A DNA stretch of 64,000 bases from JBJMLO01 sp045805265 (GTDB lineage Bacteria > Actinomycetota > UBA4738 > JACQTL01): NCBI GenBank assembly GCA_045805265.1, contig JBJMLO010000022.1, positions 43,191-107,190 on the forward strand, in the 5' to 3' direction. Every line of letters begins with the position of its first letter. Position 1 is the stretch's first letter. Positions 14,667-23,787 of the stretch are shown in pieces. The translations under genes were made by a program, and so were the position numbers. Below the pieces are notes generated by a model. That model made no database searches. It was not told the origin of the DNA and worked only from the letters and a program-made list of their open reading frames with translations.

Positions 14667-15434
14667 TCAGGTCATGACACGGAGGTAGGCGTCCGCGATC
14701 TGTGGTCCCCAGAACGCCGCCACCACTGCACCGGCAGCCAGGAACGGCCCGAACGGCAACGCACTCTTCCGTCCCCGCCCCGCGGCGAGTGCGACGATCG
14801 CCCCGAGGCCGCCGAGGAGGATCGCGACGCCGGCCGCGACCCCCACCCGTGACAGCGATACGGCTCCCAGGGCAAGCCCGATCAGGCCGGCCAGCTTCAC
14901 ATCCCCCATGCCCATTCCCCGAGGCGAGATCAGCGCGATCACCAGCAACCCTCCGCCGAACGACGCCAGCCCGATCAGGGCGTGCAGCACATCCAGTCCC
15001 CTGCCGGCCAGGTCCAGCGCCACGACGGCCACGACGGCCACGACGAAAGCGGGATACACGATCCGGTTGGGGATCAGGCGGTGCCGGACGTCGATGAACG
15101 ATACGGCCAGCAACATCGCCAGGAACGCGGCCATCACGATGGCGACGTAGAGGTCGGAGAACGCCAGCGACGCGCCCGCGAACAAGGCGGCCGTCGCCAG
15201 CTCGGTGAGCGGGTAGACCGCCGAGATTCGGACACCGCATGACCGACACCTGCCCCCGAGGAGCAGCCAGGACAGCACGGGGACGTTGTCCCTCGCCCCG
15301 ATCGCCGCCCCGCAGGTCGGGCACTTGGACCGTCCACTGACGATGGACTCCTTGCGGGGGATCCGCCACACGACCACGGTGAGGAACGAGCCGATCAAGA
15401 GACCGGCGACGGCGAATATGAGCGCGCGAGTCAC
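14667..15434 (-). CDS. pilD: Prepilin peptidase / N-methyltransferase
   Basis: The 255-aa membrane aspartyl protease cleaves the leader of type IV prepilins and methylates the new N-terminus. The cytoplasmic N-domain has a zinc site of two CxxC pairs (CPTC and CRSC). The catalytic Asp residues are in SFIDVRHRLIPN and GMGMGDVKLAG. About seven membrane helices are visible. The start is GTG. The gene follows the minor-pilin cassettes, and the seven pilin-like proteins in the window are its expected substrates. Confidence 0.94.
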   Translation of the reverse strand: MTRALIFAVAGLLIGSFLTVVVWRIPRKESIVSGRSKCPTCGAAIGARDNVPVLSWLLLGGRCRSCGVRISAVYPLTELATAALFAGASLAFSDLYVAIVMAAFLAMLLAVSFIDVRHRLIPNRIVYPAFVVAVVAVVALDLAGRGLDVLHALIGLASFGGGLLVIALISPRGMGMGDVKLAGLIGLALGAVSLSRVGVAAGVAILLGGLGAIVALAAGRGRKSALPFGPFLAAGAVVAAFWGPQIADAYLRVMT

Positions 15435-15546
15435 GATCCTGCTATCGGACCGACAGGGACGGCGGCTGAGTCCGTGTCCATGGCATCCGTCGGAGGGTAC
15501 TTCGGGCGGGCCGGACCTCGACTCGCAGCAGGGACGACCGACGGAT

Positions 15547-17040
15547 TCAGGCGACCTGGCGGATGTACGCCACGTCCTGCCTGAATCCGCTCACGTGCGC
15601 CCCGGGGAAGACAACCGGCCGGAAGTTCATGTTCCAGTTGTTCCCGATGTCGACACTCCCTCCGACGACCTGGCCGTAGAAAGCGTTCTGGTTGCTCATG
15701 TGCGCGGTGCATGGCGTGTACAGGCCCACCGAGATGAGCGAGTTGATGTTCGTGTTGTTGCCGACCGTGATGTCCCCCGTCGGGCAGGCCGTCTGCGGCC
15801 AGGGCACGATCAGGAACATCTTGCGGCTTCCGTTGGCGCCGGTCCACGTGGACTGCTGAGTGAACTGGATGCTTCCGTTCGACACGATGGCCAGATCCTT
15901 CCCGACCGTGATCCTGGCGTTGTTGCTGGAGCTGTACGTGCACGTGGACAGGATCCGAACCACCACACCGCTGTACGGGCTGGGCACCGCGTTGCCCCCG
16001 TCGAACGTTCCCAGACCCGTTCCCTCGATGTAGTTGCGGGCCAGCGTGCAGGCGGTGGCGCCGGAGAAGACGATCTGGGTCATGTTGGTGAGGGACAGGA
16101 AGTCGGGGTCTGCCGTCGAGTACGAGGGGGCAAGCGGGCTGGTGGCCCCGTCGTACCCCAGGTGCGGGAAGGTCGGCGCCGGCGGCGGACCCTGGCACTT
16201 GCTCACCGTCCCCCCGTGCACGGTCGACGAGGAAGGAGCCGAGCCCGTGCAGTAGGTGCCCACTCCTGTCACGTTGCCCACCGAAACCGAGAGGGACGAC
16301 GACGACGAGGTCACATCCTTGTCCACCAACACCTGCGGGTGGTTGATGGTGACCGAGCCGTTCGCCCACGCGCTGCCGTAGATGTGGACCCCCGTCGAGA
16401 TCGTGAGGCTTCCCTTGGGGACGTAGATGCTGCCCTTGATGGTCTGGTTCCCGGACGAGAGCGTGGCGTTGCACGTGGTCGTCGTCCCCTCGCAGTTCAC
16501 GACGATGTCCCCATCCGTGATGTTGTTCCCGTTGATCACGAAGCTGTTCACGAGCCCGACCGAGTTGGCCGTCACCACCGCGCCGCCGAACCCACCGAAC
16601 ACCGGGTTGAGCGCCATGAAGCTCTCCATCCCCTGGGTCACCTTCCCGTTGACCGTCCCGATCGAGTCGACCTTCACCGATTGCGGCAGGGTGGTGTCCG
16701 TGAAGGGGCCCGAGGTCGGCGTCTGGCCGTTCGAGTCGCTGTACCAGGTGGGCGTGATCGTGAACGTCGCCGTCCCGGGAGCCGCGGCCACCGAGCCGGT
16801 GGCGGCGCAGGATGCGAGGTCCGAGGCCTGCGTGTGCTCGAGGCAGTTGTAGAAGTAGTCGAGCCCGGCCTCCGCGGAGCTGACCGACTGCAGTCGTTTG
16901 CGATCGTTCGCGCTCTGCCTGCTGTTGTGGATCGCGTTCCCGTACACCTCGGTCGCCAACAGCAGGACCACGAACAAGACCATGAACGCCACGATCATGG
17001 CCACTCCTCGCTCGTCGTCCCGGATGCGCGCCAGCATCAT
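15547..17040 (-). CDS. PilX/GspK-like minor pilin with long repetitive body (cassette 2)
   Basis: The 497-aa protein starts DDERGVAMIVAFMVLFVVLL, a prepilin-like leader (cut after Gly) and hydrophobic helix. The usual Glu5 is missing, as in GspK/PilX tip pilins. An AEAGLDYFYNCLE segment follows, then a long Gly/Ser/Thr/Val-rich body. Its middle (about 180-260) reads like short beta-helix rungs (GSIYVPKGSLTISTGVHIYG). Cys residues are paired along the body. A paralogue is at 19876-21387. It lies 7 bp after the PilW-like gene, in operon. Confidence 0.75.
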   Translation of the reverse strand: MMLARIRDDERGVAMIVAFMVLFVVLLLATEVYGNAIHNSRQSANDRKRLQSVSSAEAGLDYFYNCLEHTQASDLASCAATGSVAAAPGTATFTITPTWYSDSNGQTPTSGPFTDTTLPQSVKVDSIGTVNGKVTQGMESFMALNPVFGGFGGAVVTANSVGLVNSFVINGNNITDGDIVVNCEGTTTTCNATLSSGNQTIKGSIYVPKGSLTISTGVHIYGSAWANGSVTINHPQVLVDKDVTSSSSSLSVSVGNVTGVGTYCTGSAPSSSTVHGGTVSKCQGPPPAPTFPHLGYDGATSPLAPSYSTADPDFLSLTNMTQIVFSGATACTLARNYIEGTGLGTFDGGNAVPSPYSGVVVRILSTCTYSSSNNARITVGKDLAIVSNGSIQFTQQSTWTGANGSRKMFLIVPWPQTACPTGDITVGNNTNINSLISVGLYTPCTAHMSNQNAFYGQVVGGSVDIGNNWNMNFRPVVFPGAHVSGFRQDVAYIRQVA

Positions 17041-17047
17041 CCGTCCC

Positions 17048-17734
17048 CTATCCGACCGGTGTCTCGAGGCAGACGTTGGCCGGATACCCGTAGGAGGTGT
17101 TCCGGCCGGTGAGGGAAGCCTGGACCCTGATCGTTTGCTGGGGCAGGTGAGCGAGGTTCGAGTTCGCCGCGTACAGCACGTTCAGCGTGCGCCCAAGCTT
17201 GAGCGGGTCGGAATCGAGGCTGAAGGCGGGCAGGCTCAGATCCCGATTCACGATCCCGGTCGCCACGACCCGCCAGCCGCTCACGAGGTCCGGGTCCAGC
17301 GGCGGCCACCACTGGGTCATGATCTGTTGATCCTGGATCTTCCAGAGCACGCACCGGAAGCCGTTGGTGCCCGAGCCCGCGCGGGTGTTCGCGTTGGTCT
17401 GCGTGTAGACACGGAGCGTGTACCCGGGAACGCACCCCGTGCACGAGGTGATCCTCCCCGCGACACCGACCGCGGCGTTCTCGAGCGCGGGGTCGTACAG
17501 GACGTTGCCCGAACGCATCTCCCGATCCAGCTGCTCGAGGGCGCCTCGGGTCTGGTCGAGCGTCTGGCTCATCGAATCCTGACGGTTGACGCTGTTCTGC
17601 ACGGTCGGGAGCAGGGAGGTGAAGACGAGCAGGACGAGGCTCATGATCGACATCCCGATGATGAGCTCGATGAGCGACATGCCCTGCTCGCCTCGCATCC
17701 GTCGCAGCCAGCTCATCTCCACAGGTCTCACCAT
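17048..17734 (-). CDS. PilW/GspJ-like minor pilin (cassette 2)
   Basis: The protein of about 228 aa has a class III signal (MRGEQG, then MSLIELIIGMSIMSLVLLVF) with Glu5 present, so it should be processed by PilD and enter the pilus. Later segments RSGNVLYDP, LRVYTQTNANTR, VVATGIVNRDLSLP and LTGRNTSYGYP recur almost unchanged in its paralogue at 21422-22078. The start is uncertain: ATG at 17734 just after the upstream stop, or ATG at 17716; neither has a clear ribosome-binding site. Confidence 0.8.
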   Translation of the reverse strand: MVRPVEMSWLRRMRGEQGMSLIELIIGMSIMSLVLLVFTSLLPTVQNSVNRQDSMSQTLDQTRGALEQLDREMRSGNVLYDPALENAAVGVAGRITSCTGCVPGYTLRVYTQTNANTRAGSGTNGFRCVLWKIQDQQIMTQWWPPLDPDLVSGWRVVATGIVNRDLSLPAFSLDSDPLKLGRTLNVLYAANSNLAHLPQQTIRVQASLTGRNTSYGYPANVCLETPVG

Positions 17735-17736
17735 CT

Positions 17737-19665
17737 CTAGGAGGTCGACGTCGGGGCTACGGCGTACGAGCCGCTGGCTTCCAACGTGTTCAGGTTGACC
17801 GTGATCGTCAGGTTCATGACCTCCGCCCCGTCCAGCGCGATCACGTACGTGATGACCGCGCTCGGCGGCGTCACCTGCGCAGTCGCATCGGTCACCGTGG
17901 CGGTCCCCGCCGTCGGCGACCTGGAGATGACGGCCGGGTTTGCCGTCCCCGAGATCGTGACGGAGCCGGTGTGGCCCCCGAGCACGAACGGCAGGCTCAT
18001 CGGGGCGCAGGACACGGCCGTGGCGGAGCTCGCCGAGACGGAGCTGTAGAGCAGCCCGTTCCAGCAGTACACGGTCCCGCCAGTGACGGCGGCGGTGGGC
18101 GCCGGGAGCGCCGTGCTGGGGGACAACGCGGTGCCGTTGGTTCCGACGGCTGCCGTCACATGGTCCTGGTACCCGACGATCGAAAAGTAGTAGCCCATCC
18201 ACGAGCTGGCGCCGACCCACCCGAGTGGTGGCGTCAGCGCGGATGGAAGGGCACCGACGTTGACGGTCCCGATGTTGCGGGTCGCCGACTCCTCGAGACA
18301 TCCGTCCGAGTTGACGATGGGGGCGCAGAGGCCGGTCGTCGGGTTCAGCACCCGATCCACGAGCGTTTTGTTGGGGCTTGGGGGGCTTGTCGCCGCGGCG
18401 AGGACCTGGGCCAGCGTGACGCTTCCCAGCTGCTGCGTGACGCCGTTGAGCCCGGCGACGGCGGACAGCGTGCCGCCCTGCTGGATGCGTGAGCCCCCGC
18501 ACGGCTTGGCGTCGGTCTGTGCGGTGTCGGTAGGCGGTGGACAGACATTCGACCCGCCGGCCGACGTCGTGCTGTCGCTCTCGGCCGCCTCCCCGTCCGG
18601 GGCGGTCAGCGTGACCACGTTGCTGGGGCCACTGGACAGGGCGCCACCCGCACAGGTCACCCCCGAATCCCCGCACTTGACGTGGGACCATACGGATACC
18701 GTCGTCCCCGGATCCGTGTCGGCTGCCGACGTGTCGGCGGAGGATCCGCCGCCCGTCCGGGTCCCGGAGTCGTCCACGAGGCGCACGCCGGACTGCTGGA
18801 ACTGGCCCTGCGCCTGCGACAGCTGCTCCTGCTGCACGCTCGACTGCGCGGCGGAGGTGAAAAGGTCGCCGCTTTGGAACGTGGTCTGATCGATCGTCCC
18901 GCTGATGTTGACGTCACCCCTGTTGGACGAGGAGGTGCCGTAGAAGAAGGGCTGACAGGGAGCCGCGAAGGGATGCGTGGCAGTGCTCCGGCACCCGGTG
19001 GGCGACCAGAAGAGGCTCTGCATCTCCGCGATCTTGTTCGGCGCGACCACACCGCCGGTCCAGGTCACCACGACGGTCACGCGGTACGACGACGCGGCCG
19101 TGCATCCAGAGGTGGTGCTGCTTGGGCAGTTGTTCGTGTCGTAGACCCGCCAGGTGTAGATGATGTTGTTCTGCGTGACCTGGCCCGCGTGCCTGACCAG
19201 CGGATAGACGCAGTCCGACCCGGTGGAACACGCCACGGCCGATGCCACGACCTTCTCGCCGGACCCCGGCTGGGAGCTCGCGGTGACGGCGGTCGGGCAC
19301 TGGAACAACCGGTACGCACCGACGGCATCGCCGGCACAGCCCGTCACGAGGTAGCCCGTATCCGGCGTGGTGACGCTGAGGTCCGATCTGGTGGCGCCCA
19401 GGTCGGCGGCCAGGTGCCCCGTGGTGACCCTGTCCCACGCCAGGCCCCTGACCTGCTCCATAACCTGGTCTGCGATTCCGGTCGCCGTCTGCTTCTGGCG
19501 TGCCAAGTCCTCGTAGGAGAACCCGACGATCGCGGAGTATGCGAGCGACAGGACCGAGCCCAGGATGACAGTGATGGCCAGGAGGGACTCGAGAAGAGTG
19601 AACCCACGCTCATCGTCGTGAAGGCGTGCCAGGATCCGCCCCGAACGCAAACCGTTGCCGCGCAT
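17737..19665 (-). CDS. PilV/GspI-like large minor pilin (cassette 2)
   Basis: The protein of about 642 aa has the prepilin signal DDERGFTLLESLLAITVILG (Glu5 present) and then a very long Ser/Thr/Gly-rich extracellular body, unusual for minor pilins, which are normally 150-200 aa. GIADQVMEQVRGLAWDRV and THPFAAPCQPFFYGT recur in the paralogue at 22075-23787. About 14 Cys are probably disulfide-bonded. The ATG at 19665 is chosen. In-frame ATGs at 19698 and 19752 would put a GGCCTAT/ATAGGCC hairpin inside the gene. It is the first gene of cassette 2. Confidence 0.78.
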   Translation of the reverse strand: MRGNGLRSGRILARLHDDERGFTLLESLLAITVILGSVLSLAYSAIVGFSYEDLARQKQTATGIADQVMEQVRGLAWDRVTTGHLAADLGATRSDLSVTTPDTGYLVTGCAGDAVGAYRLFQCPTAVTASSQPGSGEKVVASAVACSTGSDCVYPLVRHAGQVTQNNIIYTWRVYDTNNCPSSTTSGCTAASSYRVTVVVTWTGGVVAPNKIAEMQSLFWSPTGCRSTATHPFAAPCQPFFYGTSSSNRGDVNISGTIDQTTFQSGDLFTSAAQSSVQQEQLSQAQGQFQQSGVRLVDDSGTRTGGGSSADTSAADTDPGTTVSVWSHVKCGDSGVTCAGGALSSGPSNVVTLTAPDGEAAESDSTTSAGGSNVCPPPTDTAQTDAKPCGGSRIQQGGTLSAVAGLNGVTQQLGSVTLAQVLAAATSPPSPNKTLVDRVLNPTTGLCAPIVNSDGCLEESATRNIGTVNVGALPSALTPPLGWVGASSWMGYYFSIVGYQDHVTAAVGTNGTALSPSTALPAPTAAVTGGTVYCWNGLLYSSVSASSATAVSCAPMSLPFVLGGHTGSVTISGTANPAVISRSPTAGTATVTDATAQVTPPSAVITYVIALDGAEVMNLTITVNLNTLEASGSYAVAPTSTS

Positions 19666-19719
19666 TGCAGTTGGTATCGGAGCCGTAGGGCGCGACATTG
19701 AGGGGAGGATGGCTCGGCC

Positions 19720-19744
19720 GTGGCCTATTTTTCGGATAGGCCAT
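19720..19744 (-). promoter_or_regulatory. Hairpin upstream of cassette 2
   Basis: GGCCTAT and ATAGGCC form a perfect 7-bp stem around a 7-base A-rich loop in the minus-strand RNA, about 55 bp upstream of the chosen start. The loop sequence CCGAAAAATAG resembles CCGAAAATAG in the leader region of cassette 1 (around 23960). Function unknown. Confidence 0.35.
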
Positions 19745-19875
19745 TCGGGCATCCCAGGTGCGACTGATCTGCATTCTCGACCGGCGGCTGCACGCAGTCA
19801 GGCTCGGAGACCTTACCTGGCGGCCGGACCTCGCCCCTCGAGGTGTTCTGGGGCATTCGGAGGTCCAGGCTTGGA

Positions 19876-21387
19876 TTAGGGCGCGACTTCCCGGATGTAG
19901 GAGATGCTCTGAGTCAGCGCTTCGGGGTACCCGGGGATGTCACCCGACAGTGTCGTGAGGTGCGACCCACCGCTGACCGAGACGATGCCACCGGCCGTGA
20001 CGGTCCCCTTGCGGATGAAGCTCTGGCCCGAGACGCTGACCGAGCAGGGGGTGTAGAAGAACGTGCTGAGGACCCCCGGGTCCGTCGCCAACCCGAAGGC
20101 GGAGTTCCCCGACGCGGCCACTGCATTCGTCGTGCATCCGGTCGTCAGGCCCAAGCCCGCGAAGATCAGCAGCGAGTGATCAGTCGTGTCGGGGTCGCTG
20201 AACCCCGACCCGGTCTGCCCGTTGCCGCTTACGGTGAGCGTCCCGTCCGTGATGATGGCGAGATCGGCTCTCACGCTGATCATCGAGCTGACGACGAGGT
20301 TGCAGCCGGTGACCCGAAAGACGTACTTCCCCACGGGGAGAGAGGGACTGACACCGATCAAACCCATGTCCGTCGCGGCAGCGGCGCAGTTCGTGTACGT
20401 CAGCACGACATAGCCGTTCCCCGCCCAACACGTGCTCAGCCACGTGGCCATCGTGGAGCAGCTCGGGTTCCCAGCCGGAGGCACGGCGACATCCGAGAAG
20501 CTCCTACTCGGCGGTCTCGCCTGCGGCGAGTTCGGGCTCTTCGTGCCGCCAACGGTCCCGTTCCCGGTGATCGCCCCGCCCGCCCGCGCGTTCCCGAGCA
20601 CGGCCCCGGAGTTGGAGAGCTTCGCGGCGGACAAGTCCGGGCAGGGATTCGTCTGCCCCGTATTGCCACATGCCGCGATGGCGTCTGCCCCGACCGAGCC
20701 ATTCCCTCTGATGGTCAGGTCATCGTTCGTCCACACGGAACCGTAGACGGTCCCCTGGATGTCGCCAGTCCCCTGGACGTACGCGCTCCCGTGGACCTGG
20801 GTCCCGTTCCCCTGCGTGGCGAAGTTTCCGGCAACGTAGAGGTCCGAGTTCGCGCCGGACGCCGAGGTGTCCACGACCGTCCCTCCGGCGAGCGTCGTCG
20901 TGCCGTTGCCATACGACGCGATCGCCCCGTTGGAAAAGACGGTGCTCCCGGTGGACGTGAGCTTGACGTACGAATCCATGGCGCGGAGCCGGGTTGAGCT
21001 GCCCGTCGATCCCGTCGAGTGGATCAGTACACCGGCTGGCGTCACGCCAGCCTGGATCTGGGTACAGCTGAGGGCGGCCCCGCTCGCGTCGTAGAACGTT
21101 GGCGTCACCGTGAACGAGCTGCTGCCGCTGTCGGTCAGGGTCTGGGATGCAGAGCACGGAGCCGGCGCCGTCGTGCTGCTCGCGATCGCCGACTCGAAGT
21201 AGTCGATCCCAGCCTCCGCCGCCGCCAGCGCCGAGTCGCGCTTGCGGTCGAGGGCACTCGTGCTGGAGCTGTGCAGGGACAGCGCAACGAATGCCACAAC
21301 GAGGAGAAAGAGGATGAACGTCACCCCGATCGCGAGGATCATCGCCACCCCGTCCTCGCGCCGGGCCCGCCACACGAGCCTCATCAT
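19876..21387 (-). CDS. PilX/GspK-like minor pilin with repetitive body (cassette 1)
   Basis: The 503-aa protein begins MMRLVWRARREDGVAMILAI, a prepilin-type leader and hydrophobic helix without Glu5, as in tip pilins of the GspK/PilX type. AEAGIDYFESAI matches the same region of the paralogue at 15547-17040. The middle (about 150-290) has beta-helix-like short repeats (LYVAGNFATQGNGTQVHGSA, YGSVWTNDDLTIRGNGSVG). Two Cys pairs lie in the C-terminal third. GGGAGGG precedes the start. It is the third gene of cassette 1. Confidence 0.75.
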   Translation of the reverse strand: MMRLVWRARREDGVAMILAIGVTFILFLLVVAFVALSLHSSSTSALDRKRDSALAAAEAGIDYFESAIASSTTAPAPCSASQTLTDSGSSSFTVTPTFYDASGAALSCTQIQAGVTPAGVLIHSTGSTGSSTRLRAMDSYVKLTSTGSTVFSNGAIASYGNGTTTLAGGTVVDTSASGANSDLYVAGNFATQGNGTQVHGSAYVQGTGDIQGTVYGSVWTNDDLTIRGNGSVGADAIAACGNTGQTNPCPDLSAAKLSNSGAVLGNARAGGAITGNGTVGGTKSPNSPQARPPSRSFSDVAVPPAGNPSCSTMATWLSTCWAGNGYVVLTYTNCAAAATDMGLIGVSPSLPVGKYVFRVTGCNLVVSSMISVRADLAIITDGTLTVSGNGQTGSGFSDPDTTDHSLLIFAGLGLTTGCTTNAVAASGNSAFGLATDPGVLSTFFYTPCSVSVSGQSFIRKGTVTAGGIVSVSGGSHLTTLSGDIPGYPEALTQSISYIREVAP

Positions 21388-21421
21388 CGCTGCGACACCC
21401 TCCCTCGCATCTGCCGAGCCC

Positions 21422-22078
21422 TCATATCGAAGCCGGCGCCGGACAGGGGTCTCTCGGGAAACCGAACGCCGTGTCGCGGCCGGTCACCGACGTCTCGAGG
21501 CGCACCGCGCTGCTCGACGGCGAGGACGCGTTGGTCTTCGCCATCAGCACGATGTCCATGGTTCGCGGCGCGGCCGGGTACCCCTTCTGCGGATCGGTGG
21601 ACAGCATGAATGCAGGAACCGGAGGAGAGAGGCTCTGGTTGACGATCCCGGTGGCGATCGTCCGCCAGTCAGAGGCCAGGGTGGGCTGCCCCTCCGGATA
21701 GCTCCGGCGGAGCAGGGAACCTCCACTGATCACCCACTGCACGCACTGATACCCCGGCGTTCTCGTGTTCGCGTTGCTCTGCGTGTAGATACGGAGGCTG
21801 TAGTTCGGCGAGTATGGAGCGGCTTCCGCACCCGGGTCGTACAGCACATTGCCCGAAACGATCTCACGCTGGAGCTCCTCGAGGGCAAGGCGTCCCTGGT
21901 CGTTGGTCTGAGCCCGGTCCGATTCGGTGTTGTAGCTCCGCTGAACTGCAACCAGTCCTCCCAGGCCAACCGTGAAGACGATGACCATGATGCTCATGGC
22001 GACGGCCAGCTCGGACAGCGTCATTCCGGACTCGCCCCGGAGCCGATGTCTCGCCGCGGATACCCGAGCGGCTCTCAT
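21422..22078 (-). CDS. PilW/GspJ-like minor pilin (cassette 1)
   Basis: The 218-aa protein has the class III signal RGESG / MTLSELAVAMSIMVIVFTV with Glu5. Segments SGNVLYDP, LRIYTQSNANTR, TIATGIVNQSLSPP and VTGRDTAFGFP match the paralogue at 17048-17734. The ATG at 22078 overlaps the stop of the upstream PilV-like gene (ATGA), which decides the start over the frame's earlier ATG at 22105. It is probably part of a pilus-tip or initiation complex with its two neighbours. Confidence 0.82.
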   Translation of the reverse strand: MRAARVSAARHRLRGESGMTLSELAVAMSIMVIVFTVGLGGLVAVQRSYNTESDRAQTNDQGRLALEELQREIVSGNVLYDPGAEAAPYSPNYSLRIYTQSNANTRTPGYQCVQWVISGGSLLRRSYPEGQPTLASDWRTIATGIVNQSLSPPVPAFMLSTDPQKGYPAAPRTMDIVLMAKTNASSPSSSAVRLETSVTGRDTAFGFPRDPCPAPASI

Positions 22079-23787
22079 GGCGCCGGAGCCGGCTGGTAGG
22101 TGCACAGCGTCGTCACGGTCGCGAGATCGATGTTCAGAGTCAGATCGGCCACGACGTCGGCGCCCTGGCTCACCCGGTAACCAATCGAGGCGACGAGCGG
22201 AGACCCCACATTGGTGGAGATCGTGGTGCGCGTCCCCGTGCCGCCGCCCAGCGGGTCGGTGGGCGTCGGGGATGCCCCGAACTGGACTGCCGTCAAAGCC
22301 GAGATCTGCACTCGCATGCCGTTCGTCGTGACGTCGACACTCGCCGGCGTGAGGGTCCCCCCGGAGGCCGTGACGTTGGTCGTGGTCGTGTTCGACCCGT
22401 TCCAGGTGGAAATCTGTCCGCCGGGGGCGATCGTCAGGGTGGGCGCCGCCGAATCCGTCCCCGCCTCGCAGGACGTGGTCACGGAGTAGCCGCTCAGCCG
22501 AATCCAGTACCCGGGCCAGTTCGCCGGAGCGGCGACGCCGTCCGGGAGGCCGCCGATGGCGATCGTGGGGATGGAGCGGGTGACCGTCTCGCGGACGTTA
22601 CCGTCGCGGGTCGAAACCGGGACGACGCGGCGGCCGTATGCCGTGTTCGCCGCCCCCTGGTTTCCCACCGACACGAGCGTGGCACTCCCGATGCCGCCAC
22701 CGAGCGCGAGCACCTCGCTGACGCCGCCCCCGACGGTGCTGGTGCTGTACGAGCACGACAGGCCGTCCACCTGCCCGTTGCACGAGTTCGTCGCGTTTGC
22801 GGTCGTGGTGCTGATGCTCTGGCCGGTGTCCCCTCCGGCCGTCGTGACGGTGAGCGCGTTGTTGCCATTGGATGCACCGACGGTGGCGGCGCCCGGCTGG
22901 GTGACGGACTGCGTGCTGTACGTACCGGCGGCAGTGCTCGGGTCGCTGTCCGCCGACACCGAGGATGCCGCCTGTTCGCCGGCCTGCGTCGTCGTCCCGC
23001 CGACCACCTCCGAGCCCCCGGCGAGGTGGGCGCTGCTCAGCACATGGGTCACCTGCTCCTGCTGGATCTCCGCACTCTGGGAGCGGAGGTCCACGCTCGT
23101 CGAGTCGAACGTCAGCCCGGACACCGTGCCCGTCGTCTCGAGGCTCCCCGAGTTGACGTTCCCGACGCCGTGGAAGAAGGGCTGACAGGGAGCCGCGAAC
23201 GGATGGGTGCTCCCGCTGGTGCATCCGGCCGGCGAGTAGATGAGGGTCTGCAACTGGACGGAGTTCGATGCCCCGCGGATCTCCGCCTTGATCCACGAAA
23301 CCCTGACGGTAACGCGGAAGGCACCGGCGGAGGGCGCGTTCGCCGCGTTCGTCACGTACAGGGCCCAGCTGTAGGTCGTCGGGTAGCCCTGCGCGGCGCC
23401 GAACGTCCCCTGGTGGGGATTCAGGGGAACAGTCGTTGGCGCGGTGGGGTCGTGGACGATGGTCTCGCCGGAGCACGACTGGTACCGGTACACGCCGCTG
23501 CAGGACGCGATCGAGGAGTCGCCGCCCAGGTCCGAGTCGTTGAGCCCCTTGCCGAGTGTCGTGTAGGCGATCCCTCGCACGTCCTCCATCAGCTTGGCCG
23601 CGATTCCGTTGGCGGCCTGGCGTTGCCTGGCGAACGCAATCGTGCCGAGGCTGGACGAGGTGGCGTACAGGACGGCGACCAGGGAGAACACAAGGATCAG
23701 CACCGCCATCATCGTCTCGATCACGGTGAACCCGCTCTCCTGGCGGTGCAGGCCGCGGGAGATCCCTCCGACGAGCCGATCGATCAA
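22075..23787 (-). CDS. PilV/GspI-like large minor pilin (cassette 1)
   Basis: The 570-aa protein begins at a TTG (23787) with GAGGGGG upstream. The leader RQESG precedes FTVIETMMAVLILVFSLVAV, with Glu5 present. GIAAKLMEDVRGIAYTTLG and THPFAAPCQPFFHG match the paralogue at 17737-19665. The body is long, Ser/Thr/Gly-rich and variable, with several Cys. It is the first gene of cassette 1, about 390 bp downstream of pilA. The size suggests an exposed adhesin-like tip domain, which is inference. Confidence 0.8.
   Translation of the reverse strand: MIDRLVGGISRGLHRQESGFTVIETMMAVLILVFSLVAVLYATSSSLGTIAFARQRQAANGIAAKLMEDVRGIAYTTLGKGLNDSDLGGDSSIASCSGVYRYQSCSGETIVHDPTAPTTVPLNPHQGTFGAAQGYPTTYSWALYVTNAANAPSAGAFRVTVRVSWIKAEIRGASNSVQLQTLIYSPAGCTSGSTHPFAAPCQPFFHGVGNVNSGSLETTGTVSGLTFDSTSVDLRSQSAEIQQEQVTHVLSSAHLAGGSEVVGGTTTQAGEQAASSVSADSDPSTAAGTYSTQSVTQPGAATVGASNGNNALTVTTAGGDTGQSISTTTANATNSCNGQVDGLSCSYSTSTVGGGVSEVLALGGGIGSATLVSVGNQGAANTAYGRRVVPVSTRDGNVRETVTRSIPTIAIGGLPDGVAAPANWPGYWIRLSGYSVTTSCEAGTDSAAPTLTIAPGGQISTWNGSNTTTTNVTASGGTLTPASVDVTTNGMRVQISALTAVQFGASPTPTDPLGGGTGTRTTISTNVGSPLVASIGYRVSQGADVVADLTLNIDLATVTTLCTYQPAPAP

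Noticed and set aside
14660..14672. TGATCA palindrome where permease and prepilin peptidase stops abut, as a regulatory site
   Set aside because: It arises from two TGA stop codons meeting head to head; no further symmetry beyond ACCTGATCAGGT and no stem-loop with a loop.
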